Positions 27,465 to 36,800 of a DNA stretch of 64,000 nucleotides are shown piece after piece. Every line of letters begins with the position of its first letter. Position 1 is the first letter of the stretch. The translations under genes and the position numbers were made by a program. The notes under the pieces were generated by a model that saw nothing but the letters and a program-made list of their open reading frames with translations, was not told the origin of the DNA and did not search any database. Source of the stretch: Spirosoma arboris (lineage in GTDB: Bacteria > Bacteroidota > Bacteroidia > Cytophagales > Spirosomataceae); the NCBI RefSeq assembly GCF_009754945.1, contig NZ_WPIN01000005.1:558001-622000 (forward strand), read 5' to 3'.

Positions 27465-28928
27465 TCAACGATTTTTCCGAGCAATCAAAATCGGCATACA
27501 AATCGGCTTACAATTACCGCAAAGCGTTAGCACCTGAACCGAGGATTGGGCTAGGCAACTTGCCGTAACCTGGCTTAGCTTATTGGTACCGTTGGCGACC
27601 AGATGAGTGATTGTGTTGTCATTGGTATAGATCAATGCATAAGCCTGATATGTACCAGCCGTCAATCCTGAGGTGAAAAATGATGGCGTTGTGGAGACCA
27701 CCAATAGCTTGCCATTTGCATCAGTCAATACATAACTGGTCTTAAGGCCAGCCCCTGAACTACCCCCAGTAGTTTTTAGTGTAATAGTCTGACCAATCTG
27801 ATAATCACAAGCTGGCGGAGTAGGTGCACAGATAGTAATCACCAGAGCATCCGACCAGTCCAGGCAGCTTGCCGTAACCTGACTTAAATTATTAGTGCCA
27901 TTGGCGGCCAGATGAGTGATTGTGTTGTCATTGTTGTAGGTCAGTGCATAAGCCTGATATGTACCAGTCGTCAACCCCGAGGTGGAAAACGATGGTGTTG
28001 TAGAGACCTGCACTAGTTTACCACTTGCATCAGTCAATACATAGCTGGTTTTTATGCCAGTCCCTGAGCTACCCCCACTAGTTTTTAGTGTAATGGTCTG
28101 ACCAACCTGATAATCACAAGCTGGCGGAGTAGGTGCGCAGACGTTAATCAGCAACGCATCTGACCAGTCCAGACAGCTTGCCGTAACCTGGTTTAGATTG
28201 TTGGTACCGTTGGCGGCCAGATGGGTAACTGTATTGTCATTGTTGTAAGTCAATGCGTAAGCCTGATATGTACCAGCCGTCAACCCCGAGGTGGAAAACG
28301 AGGGCGTCGTGGAAATTTGCAATAGCTTGCCATTTGCATCAGTCAATACATAACTGGTCTTAAGGCCAGTTCCTGAACTACCCCCAGTAGTTTTTAGCGT
28401 AATGGTCTGACCAACCTGATAATCACAAGTTGATGGAGTGATGCAAGCTTTGAACACCAGGGCATCTGACCAGTCCAGACAAGTAGCTGATACGCCACTT
28501 AATGATTGACCTATCGATAGATTACTTACACTACCATCATACGTCAAGGCCAGCGCCATGTAAGTAGCAGCACCTGTCAAACCGGTAAAGGTAGGCGTGT
28601 TACTGATCTGTAGAATCTTGCCCGTATTGTCGGCTAGCACATATTTTGTACTGCCACCACTGCTACCTCCTGCACTCGCCAGCGTTACAGTAGCCGTGTT
28701 ATATTCGCATTGGGCTACCGTAACAGGGCAACCATAAGCGTTTACAGCTACACCAGGGAGGGTCCCTGGACATAAATCCTGAGAATCGACTACCCCATCT
28801 GAGTCACTATCGGCCAACCAGTGTTTAGTAAATTCAGCCTTATATCTACCTGACATGGCTGTTACTTCCTGAATAATGGTAAGCCATAAACAGACTACAC
28901 TTAGCAAAACATGTCGTTTATGTATCAT
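27465..28928 (-). CDS. Secreted protein with three near-identical 103-residue repeats
   Basis: A 487-aa protein with signal peptide (VLLSVVCLWLTIIQEVTA). A thrombospondin type 3-like calcium motif (DSDSDGVVDSQDLCPGT) at residues about 39-56 is followed by one diverged and three near-identical modules of 103 residues. Each begins CDYQVGQTITLK and contains TSYVLTDANGKL, TPSFSTSGL, GTYQAYALTY and TASCLDWSDAL; paired cysteines are conserved. The DNA period is 309 bp and identity between copies is high, so the array is recent. The final copy has lost the CLDWSD end (CLAQSS) and the protein closes with a Cys-rich, basic tail (CGNCKPICMP, RKNR). Related modules occur in the 437-aa and 1997-aa proteins. 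Function unknown; probably an extracellular structural protein. Confidence 0.75.
   Translation of the reverse strand: MIHKRHVLLSVVCLWLTIIQEVTAMSGRYKAEFTKHWLADSDSDGVVDSQDLCPGTLPGVAVNAYGCPVTVAQCEYNTATVTLASAGGSSGGSTKYVLADNTGKILQISNTPTFTGLTGAATYMALALTYDGSVSNLSIGQSLSGVSATCLDWSDALVFKACITPSTCDYQVGQTITLKTTGGSSGTGLKTSYVLTDANGKLLQISTTPSFSTSGLTAGTYQAYALTYNNDNTVTHLAANGTNNLNQVTASCLDWSDALLINVCAPTPPACDYQVGQTITLKTSGGSSGTGIKTSYVLTDASGKLVQVSTTPSFSTSGLTTGTYQAYALTYNNDNTITHLAANGTNNLSQVTASCLDWSDALVITICAPTPPACDYQIGQTITLKTTGGSSGAGLKTSYVLTDANGKLLVVSTTPSFFTSGLTAGTYQAYALIYTNDNTITHLVANGTNKLSQVTASCLAQSSVQVLTLCGNCKPICMPILIARKNR
27550..28438. repeat. Tandem 309-bp coding repeats
   Basis: Three copies of a 309-bp unit, recognisable by the shared stretch ATAATCACAAGCTGGCGGAG at 27801 and again 309 bp later, encode the 103-residue modules of the 487-aa protein. 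They differ by scattered substitutions only. Such an array can expand or contract by recombination. Confidence 0.8.
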
Positions 28929-28938
28929 AGAAAGGGAT

Positions 28939-29508
28939 TTATTTACTCAATGTAGGAGCTACCAGATTACAGGCGGTACAAACAGTTCCCGTGTTAGCGT
29001 AGTTCTGCCGATAAAGATTAGTGGCTCCAAGAATATCATTCGATGAGTACATCGTATTCGCAAAGTCTCCTCCTTGCATACCTGCCGCACTTGAATTCGG
29101 ATCACTACCATTGATGTATAACCGCAGGCCTGGTACACACTGTCCACCAGGTAAGGTGAAGGAGAACAACAATGTCTCCTGACCAGACGTCAAATCCACT
29201 TTCAATCCATTTGAGCCAATGCCATGAAAATCAGACCCCTGTACATTATACACCTCCGAATTATCCGTCCAGCCACCAGCCGCTACGCTATTGATAGTGA
29301 ACGGAGAATCGGTGACCGACGAGGGCGTCACCACTGATACTTGCGTACTACCCCAATTATACTGTGCCTGAGTAAAACTCGGTCTGGTATAAACTTCATA
29401 CCGACTCAATCCTGTGTTGTACCGTAATGTGTAATCCACATTCTGGGCAAAACTTGTTAATCCAACGCTTAACAGAAATAGTAGAAAATAGAATGGTTTC
29501 ATTGGCAT
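28939..29508 (-). CDS. Secreted cohesin-like protein, 189 aa
   Basis: Signal peptide MKPFYFLLFLLSVGLTSFAQ (start at 29508, or 29502 two codons later) followed by a single beta domain (LRYNTGLSRYEVYTRPSFTQ, LLFSFTLPGGQCVPGLRLYI, AAGMQGGDFANTMY). It is clearly paralogous to the N-domain of the protein at 26617, with which it shares the order TxxYEVxxxPxF ... FTLP ... GMxGGDF. It lacks a type IX sorting domain and instead ends in a Cys-containing tail CTACNLVAPTLSK, resembling the tails of the 437-aa and 605-aa proteins. It lies 10 bp upstream of the 487-aa gene on the same transcript. Confidence 0.7.
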   Translation of the reverse strand: MPMKPFYFLLFLLSVGLTSFAQNVDYTLRYNTGLSRYEVYTRPSFTQAQYNWGSTQVSVVTPSSVTDSPFTINSVAAGGWTDNSEVYNVQGSDFHGIGSNGLKVDLTSGQETLLFSFTLPGGQCVPGLRLYINGSDPNSSAAGMQGGDFANTMYSSNDILGATNLYRQNYANTGTVCTACNLVAPTLSK

Positions 29509-29573
29509 ACGATTTAAGATGAATTTATAAGGATAAATGAGGGAGCAGAAATAATCTGCCCCCTCTGATTGGT

Positions 29574-32500
29574 CTAAGGAATTTGCTCAAGCATGAAGTC
29601 AAAATTGTACAGCTGACCAGTATTGAGCGTTTGATAATTGGTCAATACATTGGTAAAGATCAATGAGGTATCGTTGGATGTACCCTGGTATTTAACCTTT
29701 CCATCCATGTTAACATCACCGAAATAGTAACCAAACGCATTGTCATAGTTATAGACTGGGCTAGCAGAATTGCTCTGAGCGCCAATGACTTCGGTGAAGA
29801 TTGGGATCAGATCGTTGATTACGCCCTGATATTTCACCTTACCGTCGCGATTGGAATTGCCTGCCCAGAGAGCTTGTTTGCCACTCACCGTAGTCTGCTC
29901 CCAGCCATCATAGTTATAAATTCCGATGGTCGTATTCCACAACTCAGTATTGGTCATGGAGGTGAAGTCGACCACAGTGCCGGTAACGGACAGCGGAATA
30001 GCAGTGGCCGTCATAGCTCCCAAGTGATTGCGGTGTTTAACACTCACATAGTAATTACCTGCCGTCAGGCTTGTGAAGCTTAGCGAGCTAACTCCATCGC
30101 TGGCCATCACTACATCACCATCTCGTTGTACTAAAGCAGAATGAGTAGCCACAACAAGCGATAGGTTAGACGGACTACGCAACTCAACAAATACCCAGTC
30201 CACAATGGCATTAGCTGTTCCAGCATTGACGATTGTCGCAGAGGCAGGCATGGTTTCCCCTCCGCCCCCATTCACCTGAGTGAATCGACTTCCTCCAATG
30301 GCGGAATAAGGCTCGGTCAGCGGCAGGAATCCTTTTGATCGTAAGTCATCACGCATTAGACCGTTGCTACCACCAATCAGAGCCCCTTGAAGCATCACTT
30401 TCAACCGCAATGAAAAACCTATTTTTACGCTTGATTGCTGTACATCCACACTCACGGTTGCCACAATACACTTGCTGGCACTATTGCAGACACTGTAGGT
30501 GAAGCTGGTAGGACCCACAAAACCAGGAGCGGGCGTGTAGGTGTACGAACCCGTTGGCGACATCACCACCGTTCCACTACCGGGCTGCCCCGTCGTGAAC
30601 GTCAGCGGTAAACCTTGAGGATCACGGTCGTTGGTCGATACGTTGCCAGTTGCAGGTGTGTTCAAGCGCGTCAGTAACGCATCGTCCACCGCCACTGGGG
30701 CCAGCGTCGTGTTATCCGGCGGAGTTGGCTGAACGGTCACCGTTACCAAAGCTGTGGCGCATAACGGCGTTGTCGCTTGATCGCAGACCTGATACGGGAA
30801 GGTAACGACTCCCGTGAAATTGGCCGGTGGGGTGTAGGTCACCGTGCCGTTGGCGTTCACTACCACCGTGCCAACCGAGGGTTGAGTAAGTGAAATTAAC
30901 GTTGGATTGCTCAACTGGCCGTTACCGCTGGTATTGCTATCAGGGTCGGTATCATTGGCCAATACAGCCACCGTAACAGGCAGACCTGTACTAGTCCGAG
31001 TAGCATCGTTGTTGGCAACTGGGCGGTTATTGTCATTCGGCAACAAATCAGGGATGACATTGATCGTTACACATGTGCTCGCACTCAGCCCAGCCGTATT
31101 ACTGGCCGTGTAGCAGAAGCTCACCACACCCGTAAAATTGGCGGGAGGGGTGTACGTGTAACTGCCTGCGGGTGTCATCACCACCGTACCTACCGTAGGT
31201 AACGTAGTCACCGAAGCTGTCAGCGGAAGCGTAGGTGTGTTGGGGTCCGAATCGTTGGTTAACACATTACCTCGTACCGGCGTGCCTATATTGGTATTGG
31301 CAATGTCAGGTGTAACCGATGGAGGTAATTGACCTGGGTTGGGCTCCACGCTGATGCTAACCGTAGCCACATCACACTTGCCTGCACTGTTACAAGCTGT
31401 ATAAGTAAAGCTGGTGGGACCTACAAAACCCAGTTGTGGCGTATACGTGTAAATACCTATTGAACTCATCACCACCGTACCACTTGTAGGTTGACCTGCC
31501 GAGAAAGTCAGAGGAAGAGCCGGGCTATTCGGGTCCAGGTCATTGGGTGCAACGTCGCCCGATTTAGGCGTGTTGATCCGGGTCAGTAAGGCATCATCCC
31601 CGGCTACGGGGGCCAGTATAGTACCAGCTGGTGGAGTCGGTAGTACATTAACAGTTACCAAAGCGGTGGCACACAAGGGTAAGGTTGCAAGGTCACAAAC
31701 TCTATACGGAAAGGTTACCACACCTGTAAAATTAGCCGGTGGCGTGTATGTAATTGTCCCGTTACCGTTCACTACTGCTGTCCCGAAACTGGGCTGAGAT
31801 ACTAAGGTTGGCGGACTCTTCAGCTGACCATTCAGGCTCGTTTCCAAATCTGGGTCCGTATCGTTCGCTAGCACAGCGATTGGCACTGGAGTATCCTGAG
31901 TAGTTTGGGTAGCATCTGCATTGGGAACCGGGGGGTTATTACCCTGCACTGGTGCCGGTATGACATTAATCGTTACACAAGTACTCGCACTCAGCCCCGC
32001 TGTATTACTGGCTAAGTAGCAGAAGCTTGCTACACCTGTGAAGCCCGTGGGTGGGGTATACGTATAGCTACCTGTGGGGCTCAAGGTCACCGTACCCGAT
32101 GTGGGCGAGTTAATTAGGCTCGTGGTTAACGGTAATCCTTGTGGATCTACATCATTGGTCAGCAAATTTCCGCTTACTGGTGTATTAATATTGGTGTTGG
32201 CAATATCTGGTGTCACAATCGGTGGCAGATCCGCTGTTTTTTGTACAATCACACTCACGGTTGCTACATTACACTTACCAGCGCTGTTACAGACCGTATA
32301 GGTGAAGCTAGTCGGACCCGAAAAGCCCGTCGGTGGCGTGTAGGTGTAGCTACCCGTTGGACTCATCACCACTGTTCCACTTAGAGGTTGGCCCGTCGTG
32401 AAGGTCAGCGATAAAGCTGGTGTATTGGGGTCACTGTCGTTAGATGCTACGCTGCCCGTTTTAGGTGTATTGATGCTCGTAATCAACGCATCGTCCACTG

Positions 32501-33785
32501 CCACCGGCGACAGCGTTGTGTTGTTTGGTGGAGTAGGTAGCACCGTGATGGTTACCAAAGCGGTAGCGCATAAAGGCGAACTAGCTTTGTCGCAGACTTG
32601 GTAAGGAAACGTCACTACACCCGTGAAGCTGGTCGTTGGGGTATAAGTCACCGTCCCGTTGGCATTCACCACCGCCGTACCTGACGAAGGCTGTCCCAGT
32701 AATACTGGATTGCTCAATTGACCATTGCCGCTGCTAGCCTTGTCAGGGTCAGTATCATTGGCTAGCACAACCACTATAACAGGGTTATTCTGGGTAGTCT
32801 GGGTCGCATCGTTGTTAGCAACCGGTGGATTGTCGATCGCTGGATTAATGTAAGGATCTGGGATTACATTGACACCTACTGTAGTGGTGGCGCACTGACC
32901 AGCACTGTTGCAGACCTGATAACAGAAGCCATCCACGCCGGTGTAACTACTAGCGGGCGTGTAGGTATAAGACCCACTGGCGGTTAAGGTTACACTACCA
33001 TGAGCAGGCTGACAGACTGGGGTGGTGCTCACCGTCAGGGGAAGGCCCTGGGGATCCACATCGTTGATCAGTACATTACCACTTACTGGTGTGGCAGGAC
33101 GTGTGTTGGCAATATCCGGCTTAGCAATCGGTGGCTGGCTCTGAGTACAACTGGCTGCTGATCCAGTAATATTGATGAACTGTTCAAGAGGGTCCTGATT
33201 ACCACCCGCTGGCTGGCCAGAGAACGAATAAAAGCTGTTGCCTACGTTAAAGGAATACGCATTCACAGCAGCTTGAATAAAAGGATAACTGGGCGCCAAC
33301 GGTGAAATAGGACCGAAACAACCATTGCCCTTGAAGGTGAATAAAGCCACTGGCACACCCACCACAAAAGCCCCTAAGTTCGACTCCGTAGGTGCTTTAC
33401 CAATCACATAGTACCCATACGTAGGGTCCAGTACCACCGGACTATAATCCTGAGTAAAGACTGTGCCGTTGACTGCTGTCAATGATAAACCGGGACCTAA
33501 TTTCGCCGGATTTTTATCCCAGACCTGTGCACCAGTTGCATCAGTAATATTGCTGATGACAAAACCGACCGGCACTTTGAGCGTAAACTGAGCGGTCGAC
33601 GCCAGTTCAATAGCCCCTATATTGTTTGTATTGGGCGTTGCATAGTCGGGCACCACCCAGGCTGTGTAGGTCTGGGTGGTCGCATCATAGGTCACCTTGT
33701 ATTTGACCGTGTTGGGGGATTGCTGGGCTAGAGCGCCCACGGCACTCAGCATCCAAAACAAGCCCCAGAGTAGATAATGTTTCAT
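29574..33785 (-). CDS. Giant secreted Ig-repeat protein (1403 aa) with cohesin-like N-domain and dockerin-like C-end
   Basis: Signal peptide (LLWGLFWMLSAVGALAQ), then residues about 22-215: a cohesin-like beta domain (VKYKVTYDATTQTYTAWVVP ... VALFTFKGNGCFGPISPL). Residues about 217-1116 are nine bacterial Ig/cadherin-like modules of about 100 residues with the pattern SGNVLTNDVDPQGLPLT ... GSYTYTPPTGFTG ... VCNSAGKC. They come in three repeating A-B-C triplets. The C-terminal 280 residues form a distinct module (GLMRDDLRSKGFLPL, IVDWVFVELRSPSN, YVSVKHRNHLGAM) ending in two dockerin-like calcium loops (NRDGKVKYQG near 1309 and VNMDGKVKYQG near 1356) and the tail EQIP. No canonical type IX tail is seen. 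Probably a cell-surface or matrix adhesin; ligand unknown. Confidence 0.8.
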   Translation of the reverse strand: MKHYLLWGLFWMLSAVGALAQQSPNTVKYKVTYDATTQTYTAWVVPDYATPNTNNIGAIELASTAQFTLKVPVGFVISNITDATGAQVWDKNPAKLGPGLSLTAVNGTVFTQDYSPVVLDPTYGYYVIGKAPTESNLGAFVVGVPVALFTFKGNGCFGPISPLAPSYPFIQAAVNAYSFNVGNSFYSFSGQPAGGNQDPLEQFINITGSAASCTQSQPPIAKPDIANTRPATPVSGNVLINDVDPQGLPLTVSTTPVCQPAHGSVTLTASGSYTYTPASSYTGVDGFCYQVCNSAGQCATTTVGVNVIPDPYINPAIDNPPVANNDATQTTQNNPVIVVVLANDTDPDKASSGNGQLSNPVLLGQPSSGTAVVNANGTVTYTPTTSFTGVVTFPYQVCDKASSPLCATALVTITVLPTPPNNTTLSPVAVDDALITSINTPKTGSVASNDSDPNTPALSLTFTTGQPLSGTVVMSPTGSYTYTPPTGFSGPTSFTYTVCNSAGKCNVATVSVIVQKTADLPPIVTPDIANTNINTPVSGNLLTNDVDPQGLPLTTSLINSPTSGTVTLSPTGSYTYTPPTGFTGVASFCYLASNTAGLSASTCVTINVIPAPVQGNNPPVPNADATQTTQDTPVPIAVLANDTDPDLETSLNGQLKSPPTLVSQPSFGTAVVNGNGTITYTPPANFTGVVTFPYRVCDLATLPLCATALVTVNVLPTPPAGTILAPVAGDDALLTRINTPKSGDVAPNDLDPNSPALPLTFSAGQPTSGTVVMSSIGIYTYTPQLGFVGPTSFTYTACNSAGKCDVATVSISVEPNPGQLPPSVTPDIANTNIGTPVRGNVLTNDSDPNTPTLPLTASVTTLPTVGTVVMTPAGSYTYTPPANFTGVVSFCYTASNTAGLSASTCVTINVIPDLLPNDNNRPVANNDATRTSTGLPVTVAVLANDTDPDSNTSGNGQLSNPTLISLTQPSVGTVVVNANGTVTYTPPANFTGVVTFPYQVCDQATTPLCATALVTVTVQPTPPDNTTLAPVAVDDALLTRLNTPATGNVSTNDRDPQGLPLTFTTGQPGSGTVVMSPTGSYTYTPAPGFVGPTSFTYSVCNSASKCIVATVSVDVQQSSVKIGFSLRLKVMLQGALIGGSNGLMRDDLRSKGFLPLTEPYSAIGGSRFTQVNGGGGETMPASATIVNAGTANAIVDWVFVELRSPSNLSLVVATHSALVQRDGDVVMASDGVSSLSFTSLTAGNYYVSVKHRNHLGAMTATAIPLSVTGTVVDFTSMTNTELWNTTIGIYNYDGWEQTTVSGKQALWAGNSNRDGKVKYQGVINDLIPIFTEVIGAQSNSASPVYNYDNAFGYYFGDVNMDGKVKYQGTSNDTSLIFTNVLTNYQTLNTGQLYNFDFMLEQIP
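30435..33138. repeat. Nine 300-bp Ig-module repeats arranged as three A-B-C triplets
   Basis: The DNA encodes nine modules of about 300 bp. Type A begins with PDIANT, type B with NxDATQTTQ and a longer ANDTDPD, type C with VAxDDALxTxxNTP. They follow strictly A-B-C three times. The same triplet occurs twice in the neighbouring 1997-aa gene (34685-35566 and 36475-37352). Confidence 0.8.
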
Positions 33786-33876
33786 TGATACAGTTTTACA
33801 GATTAGTTAAATCGATTCACAGCAAGTCAGTTTGCTGTCGCCCACAGCCCTATGGGGTGGTGGGCGACAGCCTATG

Positions 33877-36800
33877 TTACGGCAGTTGTTCTCTGATTAT
33901 ATAGAAGTTTTGGCCCGATACGTTGCCTGGGTGATTTTTGGTCACGTTCTGGTAGATGTAGTTCACATCGTTGCCCGTACCCTGGTAAATCGCCCGGCCA
34001 TCCAGATTCACATCCGCCGTCGTATAGCCTTGCAAGACATAGCTGGCTGAGCCAGTAATGTTGTTGGTGGCTCCTTTCACTTGTAGAGAAATAGCTGACA
34101 CATCGTTAGTACTTCCCTGATAAATCACTGACTTATCATACAAGACATTACCTGCCCATAGTGCCACACCCTGAGCCACAGTCACCTGAGCCTGGTTGAT
34201 GGCATTGGTTGCGATGCGATATGTGGGGGTGCTTGCCTGGCGGAAGTCAATTACAGTAGGTGTACTGCTCAGGGCCAGAGTCGAGGCACTCATCACACCT
34301 AAGTGGTTGCGATGACGAACTGCTACATAATAGCTGCCCGGAAGCGCCGAGGCAAAGGTCAGCGAGCTGACTCCGTCGGTGTCCACGATATCACCATCGC
34401 GCTGAACCAAAGCTGACCGGCTATCGACAACTACGGAGAAGTTCGACGGGCTGCGCAGTTCGACAAAGACCCAGTCAACGATGGCGTTGGCACCGGTGAC
34501 AGTGGTGACACTAGCGGCCATAGTTCCTGTTGGGGTGATGGCACTCAGACTAGCGTAGGGGCTATTGGCAGGCAGATAGCCTTTGCTTCGCAGGTCATCG
34601 CGCATCAGCGGATCAGGCAGATTGACTCCGAACAGAGCGCCTTGCAGATACACCTTTGGTAATAGTGTAACCACAATCGGAGATTGCACATCCACACTCA
34701 CAGTAGCCACATCACACTTGCCAGCCGAGTTACACACTGAGTAGGTGAAGCTCGTTGGCCCCACAAAACCCGTTGGGGGCGTGTAGGTGTAACTGCCTGT
34801 CGGACTCATCACCACCGTCCCACTCGTGGGTTGACCCGTGGTAAAGGTTAAGGGTAAACCCTGAGGATCACTGTCATTGGTCGACACATTACCTGACTTC
34901 GGTGTATTCACACTCGTCACTAAGGCATCATCCACCGCCACCGGCGACAACGTAGTACCCACGGGTGGAGTTGGCTGCACATTTACCGTCACCAAAGCCG
35001 TAGCACACAAAGGCGTTGTCGCCTGGTCACACACCTGGTAGGGGAATGTAACCACACCCGTAAAGTTGGCTGGTGGCGTATAGCTCACCGTTCCGTTGGC
35101 ATTCACCACGGCCGTACCCGATGAAGGTTGGCCCAGCAGGGTTGGATTACTCAACTGCCCGTTGGTGCTAGTGGCATTATCGGGGTCGGTATCGTTAGCC
35201 AATACGGCGATCACCACTGGCACACCCTGGGTGGTTTGGGTGGCATCGTTATTGGCAATCGGCTTATCGTTAGTCGTCGGCGAGGGATCTGGGTTAACAT
35301 TGATCGTTACACAGGTACTGGCACTCAGACCGGCTGTATTGGAAGCTGAGTAGCAGAAGCTTACCACACCTGTGAAGCCCGTGGGCGGGGTGTAGGTATA
35401 GCTACCCGTTGGTGTCAAGGTCACCGTACCGCTCGTGGGCTGGTTGATCAGGCTGGTTGTCAAGGGTAAACCTTGTGGATCGTTGTCGTTGGTCAATACG
35501 TTGCCAGATACCGGTGTATTGATGTTGGTATTGGCAATGTCTGGCGTGGCAATTGGCGATTGGACCGTAATCGTGATGTTGGTGTTTCCGGCTATGGCAA
35601 CTGGCTTCGTACAGCCCAATGGCAATGCACTATTGGTCGACATAAATGTCACGACATAATTGCCTGCCTGGCTAAAGGTGAGCGTGGCAGAACTACCTGT
35701 GCCACTCACACTCGATACGCCGGTGGTTGGAAAAACTTTCCAGGTCATTTGTCCCGGGATACCACCAATCGCGTTGAAGATTGTGGTGGTACCGATTGGT
35801 GCCGTATCCAGACCACCCGCATTGATGACAGCAATGGGCGAGGGGGCCGCACAGGGATTCAAGCCAACCGCAATCAGCCCTGAACTTACTTTCTGAACTG
35901 GCGTACAGGTCAGATCGCCCGCGTTGGTCATCGTATAGACGATCCGATAGAGTCCTTCCTGGCTAAACGTAATGGCCGATGTGATAGCACCCGTGCCTGT
36001 ATTTGGTGAAGCGCCCGCAGGGGAAATGATCTGCCACTGTACGTTTTGGTAAGGCTGTCCACCTACCAGAGTGAAGCTACCTGCCTGATTGATAGCGATA
36101 GCGGCTGTTGATGGCGATACCACGACCGTACTGGAGCCAGGGCTATCACAAGGAGCAATCGGTGCTTTAACCAGATAGTCGAGGGTGGACTGAACCGTAT
36201 TTGGAACGTTACATCCTACAGGCTGGCTGCTGTTGGTTTCCTCAAAAATAATCTGATACGATCCGGCATTGAGGAATGTAATGGCCGGGGTTACCGTACC
36301 CGTACCGTTGTTAGGCGAAGCAGTGCTCGATGGTGCTACAAACCAACGAACGCTGCTGCCTGCTGTTGCGCCTACATAACTGAACGACGTAGCTCCGCCG
36401 GTCTGAACACTGCCGACACCCGGTATAACCTGCCCCGGAACCAGGGCAATACAAGGAATCACTGGCGCATCAGGTTGCACATCCACACTGACGGTGGCCA
36501 CATCACACTTGCTAGCCGTATTACAAACCGTGTACGTGAAGCTGGTTGGCCCCACAAAACCCGTGGGTGGAGTGTAGGTGTAGGAACCCGTTGGACTCAT
36601 CACGACTGTACCGCTGCTGGGTTGCCCCGTGGTGAAGGTTAGCGGCAGAGCCGGGCTATTTGGATCACTGTCGTTGGTGGATACATTACCCGATTTAGGT
36701 GTGTTGACCCGAGTCAGCAAGGCATCGTCCACCGCGACTGGCGACAACGTAGTGCCTACAGGTGGAGTTGGTTGGACGTTGACCGTTACCAACGCTGTTG

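Noticed and set aside
27550..28438. Tandem repeats considered as a CRISPR array
   Set aside because: Unit is 309 bp and coding, without short repeats and unique spacers; no cas genes.
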